From Sulfurovum sp. (GTDB lineage Bacteria > Campylobacterota > Campylobacteria > Campylobacterales > Sulfurovaceae), in the NCBI GenBank assembly GCA_027049035.1, contig JALTVI010000066.1:62001-126000 (forward strand): 64,000 nt of DNA, read 5' to 3'. Shown piece by piece: positions 25,848-37,885 of this stretch; the first letter of the stretch is position 1, and each line of letters opens with the position of its first letter. The notes below the pieces were generated by a model. That model searched no databases. It saw nothing but the letters and a program-made list of their open reading frames with translations, and was not told where the DNA came from. The position numbers and the translations under genes are program-made.

Positions 25848-28800
25848 TTACGCGGTTTTCTTTTTGAGGTGGCGGTTGCGCGCTGCCAGCACGGTCAGGA
25901 TGAAGAGACCGGCAATGGCGTAGTAGACCCACATCGGGATGGGCACAGGATCGCCCGCGGCATAGGAGTGGAGTCCTGAGAGGTAGTAGTTAACCCCGAA
26001 GTAGGTCATCAGTACCGTCGAGTAGGCCCAGGTTGCGGCAACGTTGTAGATGAACGTATCGTTGAGCTTTGGAATGAAGCGCATATGCAGTACCGCAGCA
26101 TAGATAAGGATAGTCACTGCCGCCCAGGTCTCTTTGGAGTCCCAGCCCCAGTAGCGCCCCCAGCTCTCGTTCGCCCAGACACCGCCAAGGAAGTTCCCCA
26201 CCGTCAGCAGCATCAGACCGATGATGAGTCCCATCTCCGAGAGGTTCGTCAGCTCTTTGATGGAGCGGTCGATGTTTGGGTTGCCCTCTTTGCCTCTGAT
26301 AATGAAGAGAATGAGTACCAGCAGCGAAAGAATGGAGCCGAGTCCAAGGAAGCCGTCACCGGAGATGATGGTCGCCACGTGGATCATCAGCCAGTAGGAC
26401 TTGAGTACCGGCACGAGGTTGGTGATCTCGGGGTTGATGAAGTTCATATGCGCAACGCCCATTGTCACACCTGCCAAAATTGCCGTACCTGCCAGTGCGA
26501 ACGGTGATTTTCTTGCCAGGATGATACCCGCAAGCACAGTCGCAGCGGCAATAAAGACGATCGACTCGTAGGCGTTCGACCATGGTGCGTGGCCGGCGAT
26601 GTACCAGCGGATACCCATACCGATGACATGCAGCGTAAAGCCGAATATCAGCACGCCCCACGCAATGCGCATCACCCACTTCATCGAGAAGCTCGGCTTA
26701 AGCACGTTGATGAAAGCAAAGACCAGCAGCGTCAGCCCCAGCAGTAGATAGAGCGGTACCAGTTTGCCAAAGAGTCCCAGCTTGTTGTACCAAATCTCCA
26801 TTTCAATGTGTCTGGCGCTTGGCATGACTGCCGCGCCATAGGTTTTCTGATACTTCTTGATAGCCGAGACGGCAAGGTCAGCCTTGTCCCACGCTCCGGT
26901 TTTGAGCGCATTGGCAACCAGCGCGAAGTAGCCGGAGATGGTCATCTGCACCTCTTTTTTCTGCTTTTCGGGGAAGGTTTTCATCGCCTCCATCGGCGCA
27001 ACCCATTTGTTATTCTTGTCGTTTGGTACCGGATAGATGCGCAGCAACGTACCCTGGTAGGTCATATAGGTGACATTGAGACGCTCGTCTATCTTGATGA
27101 GCTCCTTGTCGTACTGTGATTTCTCAAGAGGCTTTTTTCGGCTTGCCTTGGTGACGGCATCGTAAAGTTTGTAGGCATTGGTCTTTTTGTCGAAAAAGTC
27201 GGTGAACTTCGCATACTTTGCATTTTCGGGCAGACCAAGGTCAAGGGCGATCTTCTTATGCCCGATTTTGATCATCGGTACATCCTGATAGAGCTCAGGC
27301 TGCATCAGCATTCCCAGGAACATCTGATCGGGCTCCAGGCCAAAGAGCGACGTGTGGCCAGTGATTTTGGCAATGACATCGTGCGCGACGGTGTCCATCG
27401 GCTTCATACGCCCCTTGGTGTCCTGGACTGCCAGGGTACCGAAATTGAGCGCATGCTCAAGATTGTACGCCTTCATTGCCTTGAGTGTCTCGGGTGCCAC
27501 CTGCGAGTCTGCCGCTTTCATCTGCTGCGGCGCAAAGAAGAGGAATGCAGCCAGCAGTGCGGCCGCAGTCCCCTCCTGAAGTTTGCGTGTCTTCTTCAGG
27601 AGTGTCTGGAAGCGCCCGTTTGGCAGGAAGAGGCTCCAGAGCATCCCTACTGCCAGAAGGATGTATCCGATGTAAGTCGGGAGTGTACCCGGGTCGTGGT
27701 TGACCGAAAGTACGGTACCCTTTTCGTCCGGGTCATAGGAAGACTGGAAGAAGCGGTAGTTTCTATGGTCGAGAATGTGGTTCATATAGATGTGGTACGG
27801 CATCGTCAGGTTCTCCTCCTTGTCGATGAGCACGACCCTGCTTGAGTAGGAGGCAGGTGTCATGGAACCGGGATAGCGCTGCAGTTCGAAATCTTTCAGT
27901 TCAATGGCAAAAGGCAGCTTGATGATCTTCGCACCGATACGCATATCGATATCGACACCATTGAGTGTAATATGCTTGAGTGTGCCTGTCTGTCCCTTGT
28001 ATGGCGTAAATACCACCTCTTTGCTCTTATCACCGACACTTACCTTCATTTTGATGTACTCAGGTTTGCCGGACTTCGTTTTGAGTGAATGGGAGACCGT
28101 CTTGAGCTTCGCTTTGGTGTGGATGTCTTTAAGTACCACGGCATTGTTCCCAAAACGGTAGAGTTTTCTTCGTGTCAGATTGTTCTCTCCGGGTGCCATC
28201 TCTCCTGGGGTACGGGTATTCATGTCAAGTGTTTTAATAATGAACGGGAAATCAACTTTAAGCGATCCGGGCTCTCCGCTGACCTTGAAGGTAGGTTTGT
28301 CTGTCGGTATATTGTCGACGCCATACGAAATATAGAACGGTCCGAAATCTTTGATGCTGCCTTTTTTGATATAGTGTATCTGACCGCGTCCGCCGGCAGA
28401 GACCTTCATCTCAAGCAGTGTCGTACCGTTGGGATCGGATATAACCTCTTTGTCCGCGGTAGGCAGGTACTTTTCCAGTTCAATCTTCACCTCTTTGGAG
28501 CCCGCTTTCAGACTTTCGGAGAGGTGATTTTTAGTCATGGTTGAAAAGAAAAGCGGTTTTTCAAGCGATGCGTTGCCATCTTTGCTCTTGGCAAAGACTT
28601 CGAGCATCTTGACATCGGAGACCATCGTATTGGAGGTCTCTCCCTCACGGATATGCATGATCCCCTCATAGCCTACATAACGTGTAATGAGTGCTCCAAG
28701 GGCAATAAGAATGAAAGCGAAGTGGAAGAGGAATACCGGAAACTTCGTTTTATAGGTTTTGTACTTGATGATCTGATAAGTCAAAATGGCAATGAAGTAG

Positions 28801-28961
28801 GCAAGGAAAAATTCGAACCATTTTGCTTTGTAGATCAGTGCGCGCGCCGTCTGTGTCCCGTAGTCATTTTCAATAAATGTGGCAACCCCGATGCTTACTC
28901 CGAAGAGAAACATCATCAGTACAGCCATTTTCATTGATAGCAGTCTTTTTAACATCGTCAT
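25848..28961 (-). CDS. ccsBA: Cytochrome c synthetase, fused ResB-CcsA (system II)
   Basis: Exports haem and ligates it to apocytochrome c in the periplasm. The 1037-aa protein joins an N-terminal ResB/CcsB domain to a C-terminal CcsA domain. ResB has transmembrane helices within about 1-100 and one near 450, with a large periplasmic part between. CcsA has multiple helices and the haem-handling motif WGRYWGWD at about 934-941. The fusion is typical of Campylobacterota and is a main reason for the taxonomic call. Conserved His residues flank the CcsA helices. ATG 28961 and ATG 28955 are both possible starts. Confidence 0.95.
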   Translation of the reverse strand: MTMLKRLLSMKMAVLMMFLFGVSIGVATFIENDYGTQTARALIYKAKWFEFFLAYFIAILTYQIIKYKTYKTKFPVFLFHFAFILIALGALITRYVGYEGIMHIREGETSNTMVSDVKMLEVFAKSKDGNASLEKPLFFSTMTKNHLSESLKAGSKEVKIELEKYLPTADKEVISDPNGTTLLEMKVSAGGRGQIHYIKKGSIKDFGPFYISYGVDNIPTDKPTFKVSGEPGSLKVDFPFIIKTLDMNTRTPGEMAPGENNLTRRKLYRFGNNAVVLKDIHTKAKLKTVSHSLKTKSGKPEYIKMKVSVGDKSKEVVFTPYKGQTGTLKHITLNGVDIDMRIGAKIIKLPFAIELKDFELQRYPGSMTPASYSSRVVLIDKEENLTMPYHIYMNHILDHRNYRFFQSSYDPDEKGTVLSVNHDPGTLPTYIGYILLAVGMLWSLFLPNGRFQTLLKKTRKLQEGTAAALLAAFLFFAPQQMKAADSQVAPETLKAMKAYNLEHALNFGTLAVQDTKGRMKPMDTVAHDVIAKITGHTSLFGLEPDQMFLGMLMQPELYQDVPMIKIGHKKIALDLGLPENAKYAKFTDFFDKKTNAYKLYDAVTKASRKKPLEKSQYDKELIKIDERLNVTYMTYQGTLLRIYPVPNDKNNKWVAPMEAMKTFPEKQKKEVQMTISGYFALVANALKTGAWDKADLAVSAIKKYQKTYGAAVMPSARHIEMEIWYNKLGLFGKLVPLYLLLGLTLLVFAFINVLKPSFSMKWVMRIAWGVLIFGFTLHVIGMGIRWYIAGHAPWSNAYESIVFIAAATVLAGIILARKSPFALAGTAILAGVTMGVAHMNFINPEITNLVPVLKSYWLMIHVATIISGDGFLGLGSILSLLVLILFIIRGKEGNPNIDRSIKELTNLSEMGLIIGLMLLTVGNFLGGVWANESWGRYWGWDSKETWAAVTILIYAAVLHMRFIPKLNDTFIYNVAATWAYSTVLMTYFGVNYYLSGLHSYAAGDPVPIPMWVYYAIAGLFILTVLAARNRHLKKKTA

Positions 28962-29065
28962 AGTCCCTTTGTAGCCGCTGCTGCGGCCGTGTTAGGAGGC
29001 AATTATAACCGACGTTTATTAATAATCTATTAACTTGGAGAAAAATTATCCTAAAAGATTTACTA

Positions 29066-31777
29066 TTACTTCAATTCACCCCAGCTGTCGCCGACACTGA
29101 TCGAGCAGACCAGCGGTACCCTAAGGTCGTAAACGCGCTCCATTACACCTACAAAACGCTTCGAAACCGCTTCTACCTGTGCCTCTTCAACTTCAAAGAT
29201 GAGTTCGTCGTGAATCTGCAGCAGCATATCCGCACCTGTAAGCTCCTCTTTGATCATCGTATCGATCTGCAGCATTGAGAGCTTGATGAGATCGGCGGCA
29301 CTTCCCTGAAAGACGGTGTTGACCGATTCACGCATATAGGCAGCTTTTTGCATACCGTTGGCATTTTCGTAGTCGAAGAAGCGGCGTCTGCCAAGGAGTG
29401 TTTCGACGTAGCCGTCTATCTTTACCTGCTCCTGAATCTCTTCGAGATACTGCTTGACTGTCGGGAAAGAGGCGAAGTAGTTGGCGATGATCTCCTTGGC
29501 TTCGGCTTGCGTGATGCCAAGCTCGTCTGAGAGCTTTTTGGGGCCCATGCCGTAGAGCAGACCGAAGTTGACCGATTTGGCGAAGTTACGCTTGGCTTTG
29601 GCCTCTTCTTCGCCAAAGAGTCTGACCGCCGTTGCCATATGGATATCCACACCCTCTTTGAAGGCTTCAAGCAGCGCTGCATCCTGCGAAAAGTGCGCCA
29701 GCAGCCGCAGCTCTATCTGGGAGTAGTCGATGCTGACCAGTTTGCACCCCTCTTTAGCTACGAAGATGGAGCGTACTTCTCTTCCAAGTTCGGAGCGTAC
29801 GGGGATGTTCTGCAGGTTGGGGTCTTTGGAACTGAGCCGTCCCGTTGCCGTACCTGTCTGCAAAAAGGAGGTGTGAATACGGCTGTCTTCATCCTGCTTT
29901 GCCAGCTTCAGCAGCGGTAGTACGTAGGTTGAGAGCATCTTCTGATGTTCACGGTAGGTAAGGATCTTTTCGATGATAGGATGTTCATCCTTAAGCGACA
30001 TGAGCACAGCTTCGTTGGTACTGTAGCCGGTCTTTGTCTTCTTGCCCCCCTTGAGTCCAAGCTGCTGAAAGAGTACGACACCAAGCTGCTGTGTGGAGCG
30101 GATGTTGAACTCTGTCCCTGCCAGTGCGTAAATCTCTTCGGTCAGTGACGAAAGTGTTTCACTCAAAGCGTGCTCCAGTTCCGAGAGCTTGGTCTGGTCG
30201 GCCCTGATACCAAGCTGCTCCATACGAATGAGTACATTGATAAAGGGATACTCCACTGTTTTAGCCTCTTTGAGCAGGTGCGAAAGGGAGCCAAGCTCCA
30301 TCTTCTTCTTGATGGCACCATAGAGCAGGTAGGTCATCCAGGCATCTTCGGCGGCATAGAAGGTTGCTTCATCGATGCTCACTGCGGAGAAATCCTCCCC
30401 TTTCTTGACCATTTCCTTGAAGGGCTTCATCTCGTATTTGAAGAACTTCTTCGCCAGTACATCGAGCCCCACCTTGCTTCCGGGATCGCTCAGCCATGCC
30501 ATGATCATCGTATCGGCAAAGGGGATAACCTCATCAAGTCCGTAACGGCTGTAGAGCATGCCAAGGTCGAACTTGAGATTCTGCCCCACTACCCTGCACT
30601 GCATAATCTTCTTTATCGCCGCAAGTGCATCGGCTTCGCTTACCTGTCTTTCGACACCCAGATAACTGTGCCCCACCGGAACGTAGTACGCCTTTTCCGG
30701 CGTAAAACAGAAGGAGAAGCCGACCATCTTCGCCGTGCGCGTATCAAGCCCCGTCGTTTCGGTATCGAACGCGATCAGCGTATCTTTGCTGACCTTTTCC
30801 AGTACGGCATCGAGCTTCTCTTTACTGTCGAGTGTCACCGCTTCAAAGGTGAGAGAGGGCTTCTTTTGTGCTTCTGCCGTTTTGGTAGTCACTGCACTGC
30901 CGCACTGCTCGGGAGGCGTGCCTCCTGCCTGCGCCTTCTTGATAGCCTGCTTCATTTCGTACTTTTCGAACTCTTCAAGCAGGCAGGCGAGGTAATTCTT
31001 GTCTTCGAAAACGAACCGGCTCAGATCGAGCGTATCGAAGACATCGTCACGCATGCGCACCAGCTCTCTGGAAAGGAAAGCGCTCTCTTTGCCCTCGAGC
31101 AGCAGCTTCTGAATGCGCGGCGTTCCTGCCTTGTCGATGTTGGCATAGATATTCTCAAGCGTATGAAATTCGTTGATGAGCTTCGACGCACCCTTGACAC
31201 CGATCCCCTTGACGCCGGGAACATTGTCCGAGCTGTCGCCCACAATGGCCTGAAAGTCTACAAAGTCCTCCGGACGGACACCGAACTTCTCCACACACGC
31301 CTCTTCGTCGATCTCTCTGCGCTTAACCGAATCGTACATGACCACCTGTGAATCGTCGATAAGCTGATAGAGGTCCTTGTCGTGCGAGACGATGCGCACC
31401 TTCATCTCCTGCTCTCTGGCAAATCGTGTGACAGTCGTGATGATGTCGTCTGCTTCGAACCCCTCTTTGGAGAGGTTGGCAAACCCCATCTGCTCTATCC
31501 ACTGAATCGCGACTGGCAGCTGTTTGGTCAGTTCCTCCGGCGGGGTAGGACGATTAGCTTTGTATTCGGGATAGATTTCGTTACGGAAAGTCGGCCCTTT
31601 GCTGTCGAGCGCAAACACCAGATAGTCGGTAGCATGGTCGCGTCTGAGCGAGTCTACGAGGTTGATGAATCCTGTAAGCAGTCCGGTGGGAAACCCCTCT
31701 GAATTGCGCAGCGGCGGCAGGGCGAAATAGGCTCTGAAAAAGAAGCCGAAAGTGTCGATAATGGTGATTGTTTTCAA
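29066..31777 (-). CDS. polA: DNA polymerase I
   Basis: 903 aa with three domains. The N-terminal 5'-nuclease (1-290) includes ADDIITT and GDSSDNVPGVKGIG. The 3'-5' exonuclease keeps DTE (338-340) and the Exo III pair YAAED (474-478), so proofreading is probably active. The polymerase domain has motif A DYSQIELR (684-691), motif B around RNFAKSVNFGLLYG (about 730) and motif C HDE. The start codon is TTG. It is the upstream neighbour of ccsBA on the same strand, 104 bp apart. Confidence 0.96.
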   Translation of the reverse strand: MKTITIIDTFGFFFRAYFALPPLRNSEGFPTGLLTGFINLVDSLRRDHATDYLVFALDSKGPTFRNEIYPEYKANRPTPPEELTKQLPVAIQWIEQMGFANLSKEGFEADDIITTVTRFAREQEMKVRIVSHDKDLYQLIDDSQVVMYDSVKRREIDEEACVEKFGVRPEDFVDFQAIVGDSSDNVPGVKGIGVKGASKLINEFHTLENIYANIDKAGTPRIQKLLLEGKESAFLSRELVRMRDDVFDTLDLSRFVFEDKNYLACLLEEFEKYEMKQAIKKAQAGGTPPEQCGSAVTTKTAEAQKKPSLTFEAVTLDSKEKLDAVLEKVSKDTLIAFDTETTGLDTRTAKMVGFSFCFTPEKAYYVPVGHSYLGVERQVSEADALAAIKKIMQCRVVGQNLKFDLGMLYSRYGLDEVIPFADTMIMAWLSDPGSKVGLDVLAKKFFKYEMKPFKEMVKKGEDFSAVSIDEATFYAAEDAWMTYLLYGAIKKKMELGSLSHLLKEAKTVEYPFINVLIRMEQLGIRADQTKLSELEHALSETLSSLTEEIYALAGTEFNIRSTQQLGVVLFQQLGLKGGKKTKTGYSTNEAVLMSLKDEHPIIEKILTYREHQKMLSTYVLPLLKLAKQDEDSRIHTSFLQTGTATGRLSSKDPNLQNIPVRSELGREVRSIFVAKEGCKLVSIDYSQIELRLLAHFSQDAALLEAFKEGVDIHMATAVRLFGEEEAKAKRNFAKSVNFGLLYGMGPKKLSDELGITQAEAKEIIANYFASFPTVKQYLEEIQEQVKIDGYVETLLGRRRFFDYENANGMQKAAYMRESVNTVFQGSAADLIKLSMLQIDTMIKEELTGADMLLQIHDELIFEVEEAQVEAVSKRFVGVMERVYDLRVPLVCSISVGDSWGELK

Positions 31778-31921
31778 GGCAGGCTCTTTTCGTTTTTGTT
31801 GTATTCTATCCTATCTCCCGTTAGAGTTGCCCAAAAAGGAGGCAGCCTGCTCTTTTAAATTTACTCAATATTAAGTAGGAATAGACTATCATTAATTTTA
31901 ATTAATATCGAAGGGGAAGAT

Positions 31922-32338
31922 ATGGATCCGATAGAAGAGGTAGGCAAAAAGATAGACTATGGCACTCCTCTCAAAAAGAAGAAGATTAGAAGCAGTAACC
32001 CGCCAGGCTATATGCAGCAGCCTGTTGATCTTCAAAAGACACCTTTTCTTTTCTTTCCTCCCGGTAAGGAGATGCTCTTTCTGGGTATCTACTTTGTGAC
32101 CCTGCCCTATATTGCAGGACTGCTATTTATCTTTTTCTATATCTCAGATGCCAATGCAAAAACGTTTGGAAATATCAGCGTTGACTCCAACTTTTTCCTT
32201 GTCTGGGCACTAGGGTATGAGATCCTTGCTTCCATTATCATACTATGGATTATTAAAAATGCCATTATGTTCAGTGTCAGAAACCATCAGGCACAGGTAT
32301 CACGCCAAAACCAGCGGCGTAAAAAACGCCGCTACTAA
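31922..32338 (+). CDS. Small membrane protein of unknown function
   Basis: 138 aa. A basic, proline-containing cytoplasmic N-terminus (about 45 residues) is followed by two transmembrane helices (about 55-75 and 95-115) and a strongly basic tail (QRRKKRRY). The Shine-Dalgarno GAAGGGGAAG is strong. It converges on uvrA with overlapping stop codons at 32335-32338. Confidence 0.72.
   Translation: MDPIEEVGKKIDYGTPLKKKKIRSSNPPGYMQQPVDLQKTPFLFFPPGKEMLFLGIYFVTLPYIAGLLFIFFYISDANAKTFGNISVDSNFFLVWALGYEILASIIILWIIKNAIMFSVRNHQAQVSRQNQRRKKRRY
32313..32333. terminator. Possible bidirectional terminator between two convergent genes
   Basis: AGCGGCG (32313-32319) and CGCCGCT (32327-32333) form a 7-bp GC stem with an A-rich loop. 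It lies inside the end of the 138-aa gene, next to the shared stop region. There is no U-run, so support is moderate. Confidence 0.35.
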
Positions 32339-35157
32339 GCCAGCTCTTTGGCAAGGTACTCTCCGGTGTAAGAGCCGGTCTTGTTATACTCCGCAGCCAG
32401 TTTCTCAGGACTTCCCTCAGCGATGATCTTACCGCCTTTGTTACCCCCTTCAGGCCCCATATCGATAATATAGTCGGCATTCTTGACCATATCGAGGTTG
32501 TGTTCGATGACAATCACCGAATTGCCCAGGTCGACCAGGTGGTGCAGTACACCTGTCAGTCTGTCCACATCGGCAAAGTGCAGTCCGGTTGTCGGCTCAT
32601 CGAGGATGTAGAGTGTACGCCCTGTGTCTTTGCGGCTAAGCTCCTTGCTCAATTTGATACGCTGCGCCTCACCGCCCGAGAGTGTCGTGGCGTTCTGTCC
32701 TAGTGTGATGTAGTCAAGTCCTACATCCTTGAGTGTTTTGAGTTTGGCAGCAATGGCGGGAATGGCTTTGAAGAACTCCAGTGCCTCCCCCACACTCATC
32801 GCCAGCACATCGGCGATCGACTTGCCTTTGTAAAGCACTTCAAGCGTCTGGGCATTGTAACGCGTGCCGTGACAGGCGTCACACTCAACCAGCACATCAG
32901 GCAGAAAGTGCATCTCGATCTTGATCTGCCCGTCTCCCTGACACTTCTCACAGCGTCCGCCTTTGACGTTGAATGAAAAACGCCCTACCTTGTAGCCGCG
33001 CAGTTCGGCTTCTTTGGTCTGGGCGAAGAGCTTGCGTATCTCATCCATAATACCGGTGTAGGTAGCGGGGTTGGAGCGTGGCGTACGGCCGATGGGACTC
33101 TGGTCGAGGTAAATCACCTTGTCGAGCTTCTCCAGCCCGTTGATCTCCACACCATCGACCTTGTTGACCTTTTTGGCGTGGTTGAGCAGTTCACGCGCCA
33201 CCGGCAGCAGTGTCTGAAGTATGAGTGAGCTCTTTCCACTTCCACTGACACCGGTAATACAGACAAAGTTGTGTAGCGGAATGCGTGCCGAGAGGTTATC
33301 GATGTTGTTGAGCGTGACATTCTTGATCTCAATCCACGCCTCCTGCGGCCTGTCGTGCGGATAGCTGATGTTTTTTTTGCCGTTGAGATACTGCGCCGTA
33401 AGCGTTTTTGCTTTGAGGAGCTTCTTCTGATCACCTGCAAAGACCACTTCGCCACCGAACGCTCCCGCACCCGGACCGATATCCACGATGTAGTCCGCTG
33501 CCATAATGGTCTCTTTGTCGTGCTCTACGACAATGACGGAGTTGCCCTTCTCCTTGAGCGAGTTGAGCGTACGGATCAGCTTCATCGTATCGCGCTCATG
33601 CAGTCCGATGCTCGGTTCATCGAGCACGTACATCACGCCCGTCAGTCCAGAACCGATCTGCGAAGCGATACGGATACGCTGCGCCTCTCCGCCGGAGATG
33701 GTACGCGCGTCACGGCCGAGGGTGATGTAGCCCAGTCCCACATCGTAAAGAAAAAAGAGACGCTCTTTGATCTCTTTTAGGATCGACTCGGCAATCATCT
33801 TCTGCTGTTCGGTAAGATGTGAAAAGTTGTCATCATCGGCAAAGTAGGCGTAACTCTCCTCGATGGGCATATCGATAATATCGGCGATGTTATGCCCCTC
33901 GATCTTGACAGCAAGCGAACGCGGACGCAGGCGGTGCCCCTGACACTTGTCACACACCTTTTCGGTCATATATTCGCTCATATCCTTTTCATCTTTGAAC
34001 ATATCCTGCGCGAACTTCACGACACCGGGCCACTCGCGTTTGAGCTTGTGGCGCTTCCAGGTAAAGTCGACCATGGAGCCGTTGCCGTAAAGAATGGCTT
34101 TCTGCTCATGCGTCTCCAGCTCGCCGTAGGGTTTGTGAATATCTATACCGTTCTGCTCACAAAAGGCGTTGAGGAACTTCGTGTAGTAGCTCTTGTTGAA
34201 GCCGTACATGATCTTCACCGCACCCTTGTCGATGCTCAAATCGGGGTCTATCACCTTTTTGAGGTCGATCGTGTAGCGGATCCCCAGCCCGTCACAGGCG
34301 GGGCATGCCCCTTTGGGGGAGTTGAACGAAAAGCTTACGGGCTCCAAAGGCTCAAAGCTGATCTTACAGTCAAAACAGGCAAGGTGCTCGGAGTAGTGGT
34401 AATCTTTGCGCTCCAGACCCAGCTCCTCCCAATTGAGCACCTCGATCTCCATCTCGCCGTAACTCTCCTTGAGTGCTTTTTCGACATCCTGGCCTATTCT
34501 GTCACGGCTCTCCTCTTTGACCACCACACGGTCGATGACCACTTTGATGGTGTGCTTTTTGGTCTTACTCAACTCTATCTCGTCATCCAGACGCACCATC
34601 ACCCCGTCGATCATCGCACGCACATACCCCTTGTGGCGCAGCGATTCGAGCATATCGGCAAAGGTTCCCTTCTTCTCCTTGACCAGCGGCGCCATGATGA
34701 CAAGCTTGGCACCTTCAGGAAGCTTGAGCACCTCTTCGATGATATCTGCCGCGCTCATGGAGGAGATGGGCTTGCCGCACTGGTGACAGTACTGTCTTCC
34801 CACACGGGCAAAGAGCAGACGCAGGTAGTCATATATTTCGGTAATGGTCCCAACTGTAGAACGCGGGTTTTTGGAAGTGGTCTTCTGGTCGATAGCAATG
34901 GCGGGGGTAAGCCCCTCTATCTTGTCGACATCGGGCTTGCCCACACGTCCGAGGAACTGGCGCGCATAGCTTGAGAGCGACTCGATGTAGCGCCGCTGCC
35001 CCTCGGCATAGAGCGTAGAGAACGCCAGCGTCGACTTCCCCGAACCCGAAATACCGGTAATGACCACCAGCTCGTTCTTGGGTATCTCGATGTCGATGCT
35101 TTTGAGGTTGTTCTCACGCGCGCCGAAAACCTGAATGGTATCTTTTTTCTGTTTCAA
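32335..35157 (-). CDS. uvrA: Excinuclease ABC subunit A
   Basis: DNA damage recognition ATPase of nucleotide excision repair, 940 aa. It has two ABC ATPase modules: Walker [10 protein letters not shown] (35-43) and GVSGSGKSS (about 645), both with LSGGEAQRI signatures. Zinc modules include CPACDGLG and [18 protein letters not shown]. The start codon is TTG 35157, with GAGGAAGACGA immediately upstream and no nearby ATG. Lone gene on minus. Confidence 0.96.
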   Translation of the reverse strand: MKQKKDTIQVFGARENNLKSIDIEIPKNELVVITGISGSGKSTLAFSTLYAEGQRRYIESLSSYARQFLGRVGKPDVDKIEGLTPAIAIDQKTTSKNPRSTVGTITEIYDYLRLLFARVGRQYCHQCGKPISSMSAADIIEEVLKLPEGAKLVIMAPLVKEKKGTFADMLESLRHKGYVRAMIDGVMVRLDDEIELSKTKKHTIKVVIDRVVVKEESRDRIGQDVEKALKESYGEMEIEVLNWEELGLERKDYHYSEHLACFDCKISFEPLEPVSFSFNSPKGACPACDGLGIRYTIDLKKVIDPDLSIDKGAVKIMYGFNKSYYTKFLNAFCEQNGIDIHKPYGELETHEQKAILYGNGSMVDFTWKRHKLKREWPGVVKFAQDMFKDEKDMSEYMTEKVCDKCQGHRLRPRSLAVKIEGHNIADIIDMPIEESYAYFADDDNFSHLTEQQKMIAESILKEIKERLFFLYDVGLGYITLGRDARTISGGEAQRIRIASQIGSGLTGVMYVLDEPSIGLHERDTMKLIRTLNSLKEKGNSVIVVEHDKETIMAADYIVDIGPGAGAFGGEVVFAGDQKKLLKAKTLTAQYLNGKKNISYPHDRPQEAWIEIKNVTLNNIDNLSARIPLHNFVCITGVSGSGKSSLILQTLLPVARELLNHAKKVNKVDGVEINGLEKLDKVIYLDQSPIGRTPRSNPATYTGIMDEIRKLFAQTKEAELRGYKVGRFSFNVKGGRCEKCQGDGQIKIEMHFLPDVLVECDACHGTRYNAQTLEVLYKGKSIADVLAMSVGEALEFFKAIPAIAAKLKTLKDVGLDYITLGQNATTLSGGEAQRIKLSKELSRKDTGRTLYILDEPTTGLHFADVDRLTGVLHHLVDLGNSVIVIEHNLDMVKNADYIIDMGPEGGNKGGKIIAEGSPEKLAAEYNKTGSYTGEYLAKELA

Positions 35158-35302
35158 TCGTCTTCCTCTGTGGGGTGTAAAAAATCAAGCAGTGATTATA
35201 GCATATTTTGGAGATACAATCTGCTCTTTCTGCAGACATCCGCCGGTGTGTTATCATGGAGAGTGAAATAATAATAAAGTTACGTTGTTATTTTTTAATT
35301 TT

Positions 35303-35386
35303 TTTGACTTAAATATCAAAATAGTATACTATAAATTTGACATATATATCAAAAATTTGTATAATATTTCTGATTTTAATGTCAAA
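35303..35386 (+). promoter_or_regulatory. Consensus promoter embedded in three 18-bp palindromes at 33-bp pitch
   Basis: Palindromes TTTGACTTAAATATCAAA (35303-35320), TTTGACATATATATCAAA (35336-35353) and TCTGATTTTAATGTCAAA (35369-35386) have centres exactly 33 bp apart. TTGACA (35337-35342), 17 bp, TATAAT (35360-35365) is a perfect sigma-70 promoter with its -35 inside palindrome 2. A second set, TTGACT (35304-35309), 17 bp, TACTAT (35327-35332), starts in palindrome 1. Palindrome 3 covers the expected transcript start. This looks like a strong promoter under tight repression. Confidence 0.8.
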
Positions 35387-35397
35387 AAGGAACCGTT

Positions 35398-36579
35398 TTG
35401 TTTGAAGATATTAGAGAGTTGCAGCAACTTATCTTAAAAAAACAGAAAAATATTTATAAACGATATTTTTTCGATGACTTAGCGTTTGACAGGCTGAGCG
35501 GCGTATTGGGGGCACGCGGCGTCGGTAAAACCACCTTTTTACTCTATCTGCTCAAAAAAAGCCCTTTATCTGCAGCTGAAAAACTCTACGTGAGTGCCGA
35601 TTCCATCAAAATAGACTCTCTTTTTGAACTTGCAAAAACGTTTCAGAGAGATGGAGGCAAACTGCTCATTATCGATGAAATTCACAAATACTTCGGTTTT
35701 GAACGAGAGTTAAAAAAGATATACGACTTTCTGGAACTGCAAGTCATTTTCAGCGGCAGCAGTGCCTTGCAGATCGACAATTCAAAAGCCGATCTCAGCA
35801 GAAGAGCAGTACTACATGAGATTGAAGGACTGAGTTTCAGGGAGTTTTTGGAGATGAAACATCATCAGAAACTGCCGCATTTTTCCCTTGAAGAGATTGT
35901 AAAAAACCATATCGATATAGCGTTTGAGTATAGCAACAGTTTCAAACCAAGCGATTTTACGGAATATTTGGAGTTTGGCTACTATCCTTTCTACTTTGAT
36001 CGATCAAGCAACTATAAAATAAAGTTGAACGAAACGATAAATACAGTACTTGAAGTTGATATCCCCTCAATCTTCAATATTGAATACAGCAGCATAAAAA
36101 ACCTGAAAAAGCTCCTTCTTGTTTTATGCCAAAGTGTCCCCTATACTCCCAATATTACACAACTGCTTAACAAAATGGAGATGGGAAGCGACTACAGAAC
36201 ACTCTATCGCTATTTTGACTATCTGCACAGAGCAAAAATAGTCACTCTCATTCGCCCTGCAGGTAAACAGGACAACATCTTTTCCAAACCTGAAAAGATA
36301 TATTTCAACAATGCAAACCTCTATTTTGCCTATTGTGACAATCCAAATAGCGGAACGATCAGGGAGGTCTTTTTTAAATCCATGCTTTTTAAGCATACAC
36401 TGGAAATTCCCAAGAAAGGAGACTTCTTGGTAGATAAGAAGTATCTGTTCGAAGTCGGAGGCAGAAATAAAAGCTTTAACCAGATAAAAGGTCTGGAAAA
36501 CTCCTTTATCGCAGCCGACAATATTGAAATAGGAAGCGGCAATAAAATACCGCTTTGGCTGTTTGGCTTTTTATATTGA
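35398..36579 (+). CDS. AAA_14 / DUF4143 ATPase
   Basis: 393 aa. Walker A is GARGVGKTT (38-46), Walker B LLIIDEIH (89-96) and the sensor segment FSGSSALQ (118-125). LSRRAVLHEIEGLSFREFLE is diagnostic of this family. A winged-helix region and the DUF4143 C-terminal domain follow. The family is widespread and its function is unknown. The start is TTG 35398 with AAAAAGGAA upstream and no ATG in reach. It is solitary and controlled by the triple-palindrome promoter, so it may bind its own operator. Confidence 0.87.
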   Translation: MFEDIRELQQLILKKQKNIYKRYFFDDLAFDRLSGVLGARGVGKTTFLLYLLKKSPLSAAEKLYVSADSIKIDSLFELAKTFQRDGGKLLIIDEIHKYFGFERELKKIYDFLELQVIFSGSSALQIDNSKADLSRRAVLHEIEGLSFREFLEMKHHQKLPHFSLEEIVKNHIDIAFEYSNSFKPSDFTEYLEFGYYPFYFDRSSNYKIKLNETINTVLEVDIPSIFNIEYSSIKNLKKLLLVLCQSVPYTPNITQLLNKMEMGSDYRTLYRYFDYLHRAKIVTLIRPAGKQDNIFSKPEKIYFNNANLYFAYCDNPNSGTIREVFFKSMLFKHTLEIPKKGDFLVDKKYLFEVGGRNKSFNQIKGLENSFIAADNIEIGSGNKIPLWLFGFLY

Positions 36580-36596
36580 GATGATTTTACTTCTTT

Positions 36597-37870
<1,274 letters not shown>

Positions 37871-37885
37871 TTTTCCCTCTCTGTC

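Noticed and set aside
30170-31351. 393-codon open frame on plus inside polA
   Set aside because: Antisense shadow of DNA polymerase I.
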